The translations under genes and the position numbers were made by a program. Shown here piece after piece: positions 34,661-46,200 of a stretch of DNA of 64,000 nucleotides. The notes under the pieces were generated by a model that made no database searches, was not told the origin of the DNA, and was given only the letters and a program-made list of their open reading frames with translations. Origin of the DNA: Isoetes taiwanensis (taxonomy: Eukaryota > Streptophyta > Lycopodiopsida > Isoetales > Isoetaceae); contig JAJEKV010000332.1 in NCBI GenBank assembly GCA_021234155.1, positions 188,001-252,000 on the forward strand, given 5' to 3'. Each line of letters starts with the position of its first letter. Position 1 is the stretch's first letter.

Positions 34661-35405
34661 GTTAGTATCTGTTGTTTCTATTCTTATCGATTTGTAGTGT
34701 TTTAGGTAACTGAAATGGCGCGGACGCGCCATTTCATTAGGAGAGGGTGGGCTTGTAGCAGCCTTTCTCTTTTAGTGTATGAAATGGCGCAGGTGCGCCA
34801 TTTCCATAATGTCTGTTCATATTCTTGTAGAAGCGGACCCATAGAAGAGCAAATGGCGCAGGTGCGCCATTTAATCTAAATGGCGCATCTGTGCCATTTG
34901 CTTCCCGGAAAAAGGGACCCATAATAGAGCAAATGCGGCAGTGCTACCATTTAGACAAAAATGGCGCAATGGTGCGCTTATTTAGTCTAAATGAGCCGCC
35001 ATTTAGCTTTTTACATAATAAGAGCAAATGGTGCAGGTGCGCCATTTAGCTTTTACATAATAGAGCAAATGGCGCAGGTGCGCCATTTAGCTTTCACACA
35101 TAATAGAGCAAATAAAGCAGGTCGCCATTTAGACTAAATGGCGCCCAGGCGCCATTTAGTCTAAATGGCGCACCCGCCATTTAGCTTTTACATAATAGAG
35201 CAAATGGCGCAGGTGCGCCATTTAGCTTTTACATAATAGAGCAAATGGCGCAGGTGCGCCATTTAGACTAAATGGACTAAATGGCGCAGCTGCGCCATTT
35301 AGTATAAATGGCGCACCTGCGCCATTTGCTCTATTATGTCGTTTGTTGTTTTAACTTTCTAGCACATGGCCATTTCTCTCACCATGCTTACCATCATGCA
35401 GCTAG
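34661..35405 (+). repeat. Intron 1 of the ParB-methyltransferase gene, filled with palindromes
   Basis: Donor AG|GTTAGT and acceptor CTAG|TCTTG, the latter chosen because A1 then continues in frame (SLVEEMERG). From 34715 to 35340 the intron carries about fifteen arms of the ATGGCGCA/TGCGCCAT palindrome with spacer TAATAGAGCAAATGG. The cleanest unit is 35281-35298. Confidence 0.85.
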
Positions 35406-36964
35406 TCTTGCCACCAAGAAATGGAACGATGGTGACATCGAGGACCATAGTCCTCCACGGAAGGTCTTGGTGTATGGAGATCGTTAGAGCCATACCCTTG
35501 ACTGAAGGCGTAGACCCAACCAAGGGAGACAAGAGGCGAGAACTTTGCCTCCTTGTCAAATCAGGTACAAGTGAAGAAGGAGCCTCAGCCGTGGCCCAGA
35601 TGGGCATCATTGTCAACATGAGGGAAGTCAAGAAACAAGGAAGACTTGACTTTCTTGGTTGCACGCGATGGAAGATCCGGCCGCGGGGCGGCATTGATCT
35701 CTATTGCATGGATTGGCGATTGCCTACGAGCACGCAATGATGGAGTCCAAAGATGAAGGACCAAGCTTTGTCGGCCAAAAAAAAGGTTGGCCGTTGCCAT
35801 CTTCTTATGAGTCCGTGAGAGCAAAGAGATATCAAAGGCAGTAGAGATCCTCAAAGGATTCGTAGATTCTCATGAGCGGCAATGGACATGTCCAAAAACT
35901 CCGTGTACTACATTGTAAGAGCGAAGATCTCAGGCAACATGCCAGCAGTAATGGATAGCAGATGGCTGCTGGGAGAGATGCAGAGAAAATGTGTAAAAAC
36001 TAAACAAGCCACCAAAGCTGGCAAAGGAACAAAAACATGTGGAGGTGGTGAAGTACAAAGGGAGACAGAACAAGAAGAAGGACGAGACGTTGAGAAAGGG
36101 GAGGACCATAAGGATGAGAAGAGGGATGAGGCTGATGCTCACAAACATGATTCTCCCGTGAAGTCCACTGAGAAGCCTGCTGATGTGAAGCCTGCTGATA
36201 GTGACCGCACTATTAGTGACAATAAGGAGGCTATAAAGCACGTAAGAAATGTAGCATCCACAGCAGATAGCACTCCAGCAAAGAGAAAGCCAGAAACCAA
36301 AGCACAGATAAGGGCCAGGAAATTACAGAAGATTGCAGATCTTCAAGTGCCCGAGGAACTAAAGATGGACCGTGATGAAGAAGAAGAAATGGCAGAGGAA
36401 ACACTAAAGAAAATACAAAAGCACGGCCATATGTTCCCCCTTGGAGTCACATACACCAGAAGAATATCTATCTGGGATCTAGAAGAGGCCCCACCTAACA
36501 TGACCGCCAGGGTTATTAACCCCGAACATGTTAGGAGGCTCTGCAAATCATTTGCTGAGGATCCACATCCTGTATTCACTCCAGCAGATGTAGTGCCCTT
36601 TGATCCGGATACAAAGGAGTTGCTGAGCTGGTCACAGGAATCTGATCTGATTCGGAAAAGATTTTATATTATCAATGGTAATCATTCGGTCGCTGCTGCT
36701 CAGCTCGTGTGCAGTAAGTTGGGGACAGAGGATGCTAGAGCTGAGCTCAGCAAGATCTATGTCTATAGAATATGCAGAGTTCTTTCAGGAGAGATCAGTG
36801 ACCTGGACCTTCTTCAGCTGAGTGTGGATGTGAATGATATAGTAGCAAAGACTGTCTTCAAGGAACCATATGTGGATCAGATCCACCATCTTCGCAAGCA
36901 GTACCAGGAATGCGGAAGACCAGCCCCTGCTGGTAAAGGACAGTCAAGAAGTGACGAGTACAAG

Positions 36965-37124
36965 GTACGTTTACGTCTCCTTACCCATACATTTATCGAA
37001 ATGGCGCAGCTGCGCCATTTGAGTTGAAATGGCGCAGCTGCGCCATTTGATGTAAATAGCGCAGCTGCGCCATTAGATGTAAATAGCAACATTTGAAATT
37101 CTAAAATCGCCAGTTCTCTTGCAG
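36965..37124 (+). repeat. Intron 2 of the ParB-methyltransferase gene, with three palindromes
   Basis: Donor AAG|GTACGT, acceptor TTGCAG|CAC. Three units of GGCGCAGCTGCGCC lie at 37001-37080 in the 160-bp intron. Confidence 0.88.
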
Positions 37125-38754
37125 CACTACCTTGAAATGGCAGACAAGATTCTGAGGGGCAAACACACGAAGGATGTCAATCGGTTTGTCTTCATGCCAG
37201 ATGATGTCTATGCACTGTTCCGCCAGATGTGGAACAAATGGAGGAAGGGAGAAGTTAAGGACAATAGGGGTCAAGCTATAGTAATCAATTTTGCCAAAGA
37301 CAAAGATTACTTCAGTGACAACTACCTTAGATGCATGAGGGGCTTGGACTATGATGATTGTAGAAAGGTCCTCAAGAAACATTAAGCGAGGGATATATAC
37401 GCCAAAGTCACCCTCAGATTACAAAGGCGATAATTTCTTCAAGACGAGGGGGAGAACTTAAGAGTACTTGCTTACATGAAGAAGGAGATACTGCACTTCA
37501 TTGCAGATCAAATTGGCACTAAGTACAAGAAATTCGAGGACCTACGGAAAGCCACAGACCACTTCTCAGATAAAGCACTTCTGGCTTGGGGGGTATGCCA
37601 CCATAAGTGGGTGCAGGAAGGAATACTCAAAGAGGGAGTTCATGGTCACATGCCATTCTCCTTGTCCAGTCCATTGAAAAATCCTTCACTGGCAAAAAAC
37701 CGCTTCCCGCCAAGATGGATTGTGGAGCATGTCATCGCGGGATTCCGCCGACGAACATGCGATTATACCGCCAAAGATGATATGTTTAGATGCAAGGCAG
37801 CTTACTCCAGTTTGGAATAGTGAGATCAGAATAAAGGTTCTTCGATAAAGTCTCACGATGACGATGTAGAGACATCTTGGATTCTATGTTTCGTCGGGCC
37901 TGAGCATAACTTACTGCTTTTGCGGCGCTTTGAAAGACTAGAATCCGTGTCAAGAGTGTTTGTAGGAATCTATGAAGAGGAGACTGGAGCTACTTGGTGG
38001 TTCAGGGTATCAAAGAGCCACAAGCTCTTCTATTTGCTCTGAGGATTTCGCACAGAGGGGAGCCCGGACGAAGACCGGACCTCGTGCTATATGGCGACCA
38101 TCCTAGAAAGCTCCCGCAAATTCCTCCTATTCCTAAGGAAGCCATCGGAAGTGAGGGCGATGTTATGGCTAAAAAACTCATGCAAGACAGGTTTAAGTGG
38201 AGTTGGCAGGGTATGGAGGGAGAATATCTGGTGCATAAACAGATTGGTCCTGCAACTGCGTTCTACCTTGTTGATAAGCTCTGCCCTCAAGGTAACATCG
38301 TACTAGATTTCTTCTCTGGTGGAGCCTTCTCTAGGGCATCCCTTCATGTTGGAAGAACCAGTGTGTCATACGAGCATGACTTAGGAAAGATGAAATGCGT
38401 ATCGGGCATTCTGGGTAGGATCGAGAACGTCATGTACCCCTGGCTTGACCCAAAGGCCATTGACCAACGCCAACGGGAAGTCTTGACTTTGCAAGATGTT
38501 GAATCTCAGAAGGGGGCAGATGAAGAAGCTTCTCATACAGAGAAAGGTGAGACGTCGGGCCAGGCTGGAGCAGAGCAGGATCAAATTGACCGCAGTAAAA
38601 TTAACCTGGATGATTATGAGAAAGTCTCTGATGACCACTTCGACAAAGACTATTAAAAAAATTCTATCTGTTTTGAAAAATTGTATCTTACGTAATATTT
38701 CTATTAATATATATCTACATGGTCTTCTCGAAAATATGTTATCTATTGCAAAAT

Positions 38755-39065
38755 GGCAAAATGAGAGCACTATTTGCTTGGTCTTCACGCTCAGCCAAAT
38801 AGCGGCTACCAAGACTATTTGCTCGCTCTACACGCTGAAGTAAAATAGCGCCCAAGACTATTTGCTTGCTTTCACGTTCAAGCAAATAGCGCGCCTACAC
38901 CATTTGCTTCCTTTCGTCAAAGCAACTATTTGCTTTGTGGTTATTTCTAAGCTAAAGGAGCGGCCCGGCTACCATTTTGTTTGTTTGTCGGCTTTTTGGC
39001 AATTTAATATCCGCTTTTGTGGTTGTCGGCGGCTTTTCCTCATACTTTCCAAGTAAATGGCGCCA
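38755..39065. repeat. Subterminal repeat array of A2 (methyltransferase side)
   Basis: Repeats of CTATTTGCTTG and CAAGCAAATAGCGC, alternating in orientation, about 190 bp from the terminus. Mirrors 780-1125 in A1. Confidence 0.7.
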
Positions 39066-39228
39066 TACTTCTCTTCCGACAACTAAAACCGCTACTGCTT
39101 TTATATTAAATGTAGCGGTTTTTGCATGATAACTGGTTTCTTTTTAAGCAAATAGTGCCATATCTAGCCATAAATGTGTGATAAAACAGGGAAGAAACTG
39201 ATTTCATGAGAAATTGGAATCACGAAAT

Positions 39229-39253
39229 TTCCAACTTTAATGAAACTCTGCTT
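39229..39253 (-). repeat. Right terminal inverted repeat of A2
   Basis: Perfect inverted copy of 25571-25595, followed by the ATAC duplication. Confidence 0.93.
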
Positions 39254-39257
39254 ATAC

Positions 39258-39470
39258 GCAAAAGTTTTTTTGTTTGTTTGCGACTATGCATGCATAGGAA
39301 AAATCTTTTTTGTTTGTCTGCATCTACGCACACATAGGCCAAAGTTTATAGGCAAAAGCTTTTTTGTTTGTCCGAGTCTATACGCGCATAGGCAAAATAT
39401 TTTTTTGTTTGTTTGTGTCTATGCGAGCATAGGCAAAAGTTTTGTTGTTTGTCCGTCACTATGAACTCAA
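39258..39470. repeat. Element C palindromes, right part
   Basis: Five units of CTA.GC.NGCATAGG followed by CAAAAGTTTTTTTGTTTGT, period about 45-50 bp. The left half of this array is at 25555-25566, separated by the A2 insertion. Confidence 0.78.
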
Positions 39471-40380
39471 AGGCAAAGCTTTCTCACTTATGCTAGGTTT
39501 CTCACTTAAGTATACAAAACCTATTGACTCCCAAATTCTAGAGGATCCAAACACCTGTAAGCAGTCAAGCATGATCCAATTGAACTCAAAATGTAAAACA
39601 AGAATACATCTCGAGAACAAAATTGCTGATATGTGTATGGACCAACTTGCAAAAGGCTGCAAAAGGGAATGGAGAACCTCGATGCTTTGGCGTAAAACTA
39701 ACCTCCTACACAAAGTCTTATAAAACAGAATCGATGATCCAAATGCTATATTTCAATTGCTATATCTTTGCAAAGAGTTCACAAGAGGTTATCAACTTCC
39801 ATATTCCATTACAAGTAAGAGTCTAAAGCATAAATTAATTTGACATGCTTCCAGAGACAAACAACTCTTCCAAAAACATGACAACTACACGTATTTGGCT
39901 CTAGAAATTTCTTACAAAGAAAAGAAACAACTCAAATTATCTTAAAATTTTACCTTAAAGTACTTGCAAAATTGCCAAAATCCACCTGCAAAATCATCTT
40001 TCAAATCACCTTAAACTCTATTCACAAAAGAAAAAGGAACAAATTCATCTCCAAACATGTGCAAAATGCTTTTCCATAAAGTTTCAGAGTAGATATTGCA
40101 AAATCTTTAGATCATACATATTATCTTCTTACCTCATGCTAAAAAAGCTCTGGTTGCAAGAACTCTGATGCAAGATTGCGCCTGCAAAGTGTCATTAATG
40201 TTGTGAAGCATTCAAAGCAAGACACAAGATGCAAGAGCTCTGATGGAAGATGCACTCAAAGCTTAAAAATACACACAAATGCTTTTAAAACTAATTCCAG
40301 AGCCCATATTCAAAACCTATGCAAGCAGCCAGAGCCAAAAGAAATGATCACAGACAGAAACAAGACAGAGGAAAAATAAT

Positions 40381-40446
40381 GGCAGAGAGATTAAGGCAGT
40401 AGAGGATTCGAACCTCCAAACCCACAGGCTGATCCAACCTACCATT
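40381..40446 (-). other. tRNA-like or SINE-like fragment in element C
   Basis: The minus strand reads CAATGGTAGG, then GGTTCGAATCC, about 40 bases apart, like an A-box remnant and a good B box. The 3' part (GAGGTTCGAATCCTC) could form a T arm, but the acceptor ends do not pair. Not a functional tRNA; possibly a SINE or tRNA relic. Confidence 0.3.
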
Positions 40447-40949
40447 GAAGTAAACAACAAACTACAAAACAAGCTATATCATTTTCTGTCTTTCTGTTGT
40501 TGTTTGGCCTTCCTGTTATGTAGTTTCTGCAAAAACATTCAATATGCTTTGAAGAAGATGTCCATTGATCAAAACAAAACAAACCGAAGCCCATGTTTTC
40601 TCAACAGAAAAAGTCATTTTTGGAGAACCCAGAACTGCGCCAAAAACGAAAGTATCTGTCCATGATAAGATCTGAGAAGATCTTGGCCGACCTGAGAAGA
40701 GCCTGGCCGATCAATAAGAACTGTCCATGATGCCGGCCTGAGAAGAGCTTGGCGGACCAAATTTCCTAAACACCAAAAGGGTTTGAAATACTTACTTGGC
40801 AACGCAGAATCCACCTCTAAGCTGCAATCTGGCGCTAAATCCGGAGCCAACGGGCTGCAATCTCGGCCAAAAAGGCAGGCAAAAGCATCGGGCCAATTTC
40901 TAAGAGAAAAAGGGCAAACTCAGAACAAAGAAAAAAAACCTTTCCTATG

Positions 40950-41661
40950 CACGCATAGCATAGAATCAAAACTTTGCCCATGCGCGCATAGGCACTACCT
41001 ACCAGGTCATTTTCTTACCTACTGGTTTTTTTTTCAAACCTACTTATTTTTCACTCCACGACCTAATTGATTGTTTTCTTACCTACTCGTTTTATGGGCC
41101 TTTCCTAAAACCGTGCATGTATTATCCAAGTATTATCTTTTGCTATCTGACTTTTTTTCTCTTTTTATTTTAGCTGCATAATGTGTAGCCCGACAACATT
41201 GTTTTTTCATGCTATGGGCTCATAGCTTGACACCAATTTTTTTTTTTTTGGGTAGCAAAGTGCAGATTGCTTGCCCTATTAGCATTTGCTCACTCAGGCC
41301 ACCAGTAATGTATACATAATTTTTACTACGAAATGCTTAGGAGCTTCATTTGCACTTTCCGCAATGTAGAAAAACAAGATTTTTTGCACTCTCTTGATTT
41401 TGGCATGTTAGACAAGTTTGCATAAAAGACTAAATACAACTTACATTTTTAGACCCCAAATATGCATGTTGAAATAAAAAAACATGTTCAAGTTATGACA
41501 TGACCATCCTAAAACGACACCTTAAATTTGAAACGGAGGGCCATTTTTGTTAATGACTCCCCAAAAGTGGCAAAATTTAGGGTTTTTTTAGGGAATCTTT
41601 GAAAGATTCTTTTTTGTGGTGCAAACGCGGGTCATTAGTGCGTTTCCTAGGTCACCTTGTT
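40950..41661. other. Right end of element C
   Basis: Palindromes CTATGCACGCATAG (40947) and CATGCGCGCATAGG (40979), then AT-rich DNA without genes, ending in the terminal repeat 41642-41661. Confidence 0.6.
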
Positions 41662-41665
41662 TGTG

Positions 41666-42047
41666 GCTATAACATGCCAAGGATATACCCATGATGACGT
41701 TCAATATATACAGCGCTCCTAATATGGTAGTGAGTAAACATGTTTTCCATGGTGCAATGCTAATATCTACAATCAATACTATGACATACAAGTAGATGTT
41801 TGAGGTTTGAGTGGAGGGAAAGAATTATAACCTAGTGAAATATCCAAGAGTGAGAGAGACCTTTGATGAGCTATTGGCAAAGTGGCTAGAATACTCATGA
41901 TGTAGCTTGTAGTCCATGATCTTGGGTCTTTGTCTTTGAGTGATGAACAATGAAAAACCTTGTCCAAGAAATGGCTAATAGTGCCATGTTTTTTGGTGCT
42001 TAGAAGTCTTAAAAACAAGAAGAAGAAGCAGTTTTTATGCCAGTAGT
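41666..42047. other. Unassigned stretch between element C and the LTR element
   Basis: No supported gene. It may be host DNA or another fragment next to the truncated 5' LTR. Confidence 0.4.
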
Positions 42048-43254
42048 TTTTATCAAGCACATCATAGCTAATGGGTTCAAAGTATAAACGGTGTGGGACG
42101 TTGTATTCCTCGGGAGGATGGTTTTGAGGTAAGTTTTGCATTATGGAAGATGTTATCATCTTTCCTTGATCGGTAAAGTACATAGGCATTGGAGCTACAT
42201 CCATGACAATTAGGCTTGTAACTTCTTCGACATGTTTGGATTGAGATCATGATCTTCACCAATGAGTTAGCTACTTTGACATGGTTGGATTGTATGGGCA
42301 GCCTCGGCAATGGCAAGATCTAGGCACATGTTTAGTAAATATTGTAATGAACATCACATGTGATGGTCTTTGCATTGTTCCACTGTTGTCTTGGTATTTT
42401 GATGTCTCTTGGATCCTCCGGGGTCGGGCTTCTAGGTTCGGTGGCCTAGGTTGCCCCGGCATGCTCATGTTCATCTGTGATACTCTGTGGTATTCTTGTG
42501 CTTTGTAACGCCGGGCGTGTTCTTCCTCACAGGCGTAGCTTCCTGGTGAGGTTGTGCGTCAACTCATGTGACTCCATGGTAAGAGGTCCTCCAGCGCCAG
42601 ACGTAGGCTGGGAAGGGTATGCGCATACGAGGTTCACCCCATCAACTCTGTCAACGGGGCTCCGAATGTGAGCTGGCTGGGCATTCTCTGCTAACAAGGC
42701 TTGCATGTAGGCTGCCTGAGCTTCCCATTGACCCGGATTTATTTTATGATGTTTTAGTACTTTGACTATGTTTCTCTGCTTTGATGCTCATGTTTGGTAT
42801 TTCCTTGGATTATGTTATCATTGTCTAGCACTATACTCACCTAGAATCTTTTGTTTGCTTGTGCCTATGCCTTTGCATCCAAGATTCCAGAGTATCTTCA
42901 TGCATGCAGTGGTAGCCAGGGATCTCCACTTAGTCACGAGGACTAACTCCAGTGAGTGCATATGCAGTGAATAAGCAAGGGATGACAGGAGTGTAGCAGA
43001 GAATCATGGTTCAGCGAAGCTTTTGGGTTGAATTGTTCACAGTTAGATGTTATATTTGTTGAGAATAGTGAACTCTTTGGATGTTTACATAATTACATTG
43101 AATTCATAAGTATTTGCCCATTCAGTTTGAAGTATGTAATTTCAACTGTGCAAAAAGAAGATTCAAGTCTTCACCATAATATCAACCTAGAATTAGTAAA
43201 AGTTTTGACAAGATCCCGAGTTGCCAGGAGGGTCAACTTGGCAGGCTCATCACA
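42048..43254 (+). repeat. 5' LTR remnant
   Basis: Matches 44797-46030 with many small differences. Ends CTCATCACA just before the primer site. Confidence 0.8.
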
Positions 43255-43562
43255 GTTGGTATCAGAGCAATGTTGGATCTTTGGATCTTGACATTATGAT
43301 TTGTGGATTGCAGAGAGATCTAGAATGCTATCCTCAGGAGGAGGAGGAGGAGGAGTAGTATTTAGATGCTTCATGGTTACCATAGAAGTATGTCAAGGGA
43401 GAAGTCTCTGTATAAGCAACGAGAGCAACTCTTGATGATGTTGAGATATGGATTAGTGAATAAGTTGGCATTGCATATTGATTCGATAAGTTGTTAGAGG
43501 ACTGCTTCACCAAATCAATGATCGACCCATGAGGACATGGGTTAAATTTTAGAAGGGGAGAC

Positions 43563-46030
43563 TATAACGGTTCTGGCCACCTGATGGGTCAATATATGTA
43601 TTTATGTTTGTATATACATATTCATGGCATGTATGTAGCATGAGATCAGGGTTTTGTCTCTTTGGAGAAAGGGTTGTTGTAGAGCATGAAGGCAGGAAGC
43701 AATTCTGGGCAGTTTTGGAGCCCAAAATTTGAAGCATCATATCTTGGCAACCCGAAATCCTTTTCAGATAATTTTTCTTTTGTTGGAAAGATCTTCAAGT
43801 AAGCTTTTGGGTCTGATGATGCCGAAAACTCATCCGTATGGGAAAGTTATGACAGAAATTGTGATGCTGGGTCAGAATTGACTGCACTATGTATGTTCTT
43901 CTGCAGTCTGATTCTTGGAGTGAGGAGCCGATCTTTCAAGGCGCAAGCAACGGGAAAGGGTCTAGATGTCTATGCATCAAGAAATTCTCAGGTGGGGTTT
44001 TCCTATTGATCAATTGAGATGCTATGAGCTGCCGCGATTAGTTTGTACATGATTTTTGGATGTGAATATGATCAATTATGAATTTGTTGGAGACTGGCTA
44101 TGGAAGGTAACCAGTGAGTGGAAACATCTCTGGAAGGCCTGATTCTGAGTCAGGTTTGGCCAAATATTACCCGAGAAGCACCGATTCAGCATGGAAAATT
44201 CCAAAGAGGCAGAAGTGAATTGGATCCGGTCGGCACCTAGCTTTCCAATGCCATTTTGTATTTATGTTATGTTTTTGTCATTTTCTGCTTTGTGTTTTAT
44301 GTTGTTGGACTTGTATTTGTTGCTTTTGTCAATTTATTTGCATGTCATAAAATAAAGCTAAGTACTCATAGATGGAATTGAGTTGCATTTGAGCTTAGCA
44401 GCAGAGGAGATCGGAGCATGAAGAGCTGGGCAGAATAATCACAAGTAGTAAGAATATGTATTGTTTGAATAATTGTCTAACTATAGAAAATTCTAAGGAT
44501 TGGGATAAAATATCTCTCTTAGCTCGTGGAGATGGGGCCAATGCTGAGAAGTAATCCAGCACAGATGTAGAGCGTCAACGATCTTTTGGCCTCACGGATT
44601 TCAACATCAAGTTTGTATGAGGATCTTGAAATGGGAATAAGCAATCATTCGACATCAAGAATTATTGAGATTGAGACGAGTGCACATGGATACAAGGAGA
44701 GCCATGTGAAGCTTGGCAGTTTCTGAATGTGGTTATAGCGTGAAGTACTATTAGCCTGAGTGCATAATTGTAAGTTTCTAAGTTATTGCATTGTATTTTA
44801 TCAAGAGCATCATAGATAATGGGTTCAACGTATAAACGGTATGGGACGTTTTATTCCTTGAGAGGATGGTTTTGAGGTAAGTTTCTCATTATGGAAGATG
44901 TTAGCATCTTTCCTTGATCGGTAAAGTACATAGGTATTGGAGCTACATCCATGACAGCCAGGCTTGTAACTTCCTCGGCATGTTTGGATTGAAATCATGA
45001 TCTTCACCAATGAGTTAGCTACTTCGACATGGTTGGATTGTATGGGCAGCCTCGACAATGGCAAGATCTAGACATATATTTAGTAAATATTGTAATGAAC
45101 ATCACATGTTATGGTCTTTGCATTGTTCCACTTGTTCCACTATTGTCTTGGTATTTTTATGTCTCTTGGATCCTCCGGGGTCGGGCTTCTAGGTTCGGTG
45201 GCCTAGGTTGCTCTGGCATGCTCATGTTCATCTCTGATTCTCTGTGGTATTCTTGTGCTTTGTGACACTGGGCGTGTTATTCCTCACAGGCGTAGCTTTC
45301 TGGTGAGGTTGTGTGCCGACTCTTGTGACTCCATGGTAAGAGGTCCTCCAGCACCAGACGTGGGCTGGGAAGGGTATGCGAATACGAGGTTCACCTCATC
45401 AACTCCGCCAACGGGGCTCAAAATGTGAGCTGGCTCGGCATCGAGCTTCCCATTGTCCCGGAACTATTTTATGACGTTTTAGTACTTTGACTATGTTTCT
45501 CTGCTTTGATGCTCATGTTTGGTATTTCCTTGGATGATGTTATCATTGTCTAGCACTATACTCATCTAGAATCTTTTGTTTGCTTGTGCTTATGCCTTTG
45601 TATTCAAGATTCCAGAGTATCTCCATGCATGCAGTGGCAGCTAGGGATCCCCACTTAGTCACGAGGACTAACTCCAGTGAGTGCATGTGCAGTGAATAAG
45701 CAAGGGATGGCAGCAGTGCAACTGAGGATCATGGTTCAACGAAGCTTCTAGGTTGAATTTTTCACAGTTAGATGTTATATTTGTTGAGAATAGTGAACTT
45801 TAATAGTTGGAATTTCACAATTAAATGTTATAGTTGTTGAGAATAGTTGGAAGTTAACTATACATAATTACATTGAATTCGTAAGTATTTGCCCATTGAG
45901 TTTGGAGTTATGTAATTTCAACTGTGCAAAAGGAAGATTCAATTCTCCACCATAATATCAACCTAGAATTAATGGAAGTTTTGACAAGATTCCGAGTTGC
46001 CAGGAGTGTCAACTCGGCAGGCTCGTCACA
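43563..46030 (+). repeat. 3' LTR
   Basis: About 2.47 kb from the purine tract to GCTCGTCACA. Start TATAACGG is probably a decayed TGTAACGG. Confidence 0.7.
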
Positions 46031-46069
46031 CATACTTACCCCATAATTTTATAATATAAATAAAAGGAG

Positions 46070-46096
46070 ATAATAATAATAATAATAATAATATTG
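46070..46096. repeat. AAT microsatellite
   Basis: About eight AAT/ATA units just after the 3' LTR. Confidence 0.8.
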
Positions 46097-46159
46097 ATCA
46101 TAAAATGTTACCTATGACATTATCTTCTTTTTTATTTTGTGATAGTGTTGGGTTGTGTG

Positions 46160-46200
46160 CCAGGGAACGCCGCATGTTACGCCGCATGCGGCGTTCCCTT
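46160..46200. repeat. GC-rich hairpin before the LINE
   Basis: AGGGAACGCCGCATG pairs with CATGCGGCGTTCCCT, with TTACGCCG as loop. It may be the 5' end of the LINE transcript or an independent fold-back. Confidence 0.6.

Larger units (their letters stand above)
34623..38656 (+). pseudogene. ParB-like domain fused to a methyltransferase-like domain, cargo of A2
   Basis: Exon 1 (34623-34660) reads MANLDQNPRAR; introns are 34661-35405 and 36965-37124. Exon 2 has a charged, Lys/Glu-rich linker (about 36000-36420) and a ParB/sulfiredoxin-like domain: RISIWDLEEAPPN, INPEHVRRLC, ADVVPFDP and INGNHSVAAAQL (36670), the GxHR-type box. Exon 3 continues HYLEMADKILRG and later GNIVLDFFSGGAFSRASLHV (about 38295), like motif I (FxGxG) of N4/N6 DNA methyltransferases, then YEHD. 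A C-terminal motif I fits the beta class, but I see no DPPY/SPPW motif IV upstream. Stops or shifts near 35480, 35740, 37383, 37820 and 38040 break the frame, some not shared with A1. ParB-methylase fusions are known in phages and bacteria; here the gene is spliced. DNA modification is inferred. Confidence 0.78.
25571..39253 (-). mobile_element. DNA transposon family A, copy 2 (A2)
   Basis: A 13.7-kb copy of family A, inverted relative to A1. The terminal inverted repeats are identical over 25 bp (start AAGCAGAGTTTCATTAAAGT) and flanked by ATAC at 25567-25570 and 39254-39257. It was inserted inside a palindrome of element C and later received B2 at 29788-32059. Subtracting B2 gives 11.4 kb, close to A1 at 11.5 kb. 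The transposase reads leftwards, the ParB-methyltransferase gene rightwards, and three small genes lie at the left end. Identical terminal repeats suggest A2 is younger than A1. Confidence 0.92.
24776..41661. mobile_element. Element C, short DNA transposon interrupted by A2
   Basis: The left end AACAAGGTGACCTAGCAAAC and its inverted form at the right end (GTTTCCTAGGTCACCTTGTT before the tip, one mismatch) are flanked by TGTG at 24772-24775 and 41662-41665. Without A2 the element would be about 3.2 kb. No transposase was recognised, so it is probably non-autonomous. Its own palindrome, CTATGCGCGCATAG and variants, recurs at 25005-25200, 25555-25566, 39258-39470 and 40945-40995. The 4-bp duplication suggests the same superfamily as A and B. 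Confidence 0.78.
42048..46030 (+). mobile_element. Non-autonomous LTR retrotransposon with truncated 5' LTR
   Basis: 5' LTR remnant 42048-43254, primer site TGGTATCAGAGC (43257-43268, complementary to initiator tRNA-Met), about 300 bp of internal DNA, a purine tract AGAAGGGGAG (43551-43560), and a 3' LTR at about 43563-46030. The LTRs are near-duplicates over 1.2 kb and both end TCACA. There is no gag or pol, so it would need proteins from another element. The first about 1.2 kb of the 5' LTR is missing, so no target duplication can be checked. Confidence 0.8.

Noticed and set aside
34715-35340. Regular repeats resembling a CRISPR array
   Set aside because: The repeats are palindromes with similar, not unique, spacers, placed in an intron of a plant transposon gene.
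40381-40446. Functional tRNA gene
   Set aside because: The B box is good, but the acceptor stem and anticodon arm do not fold.
42077-42508. Coding frames around 42.1-42.5 kb and 44.8-45.3 kb
   Set aside because: They recur only because the LTR is duplicated and show no protein features.
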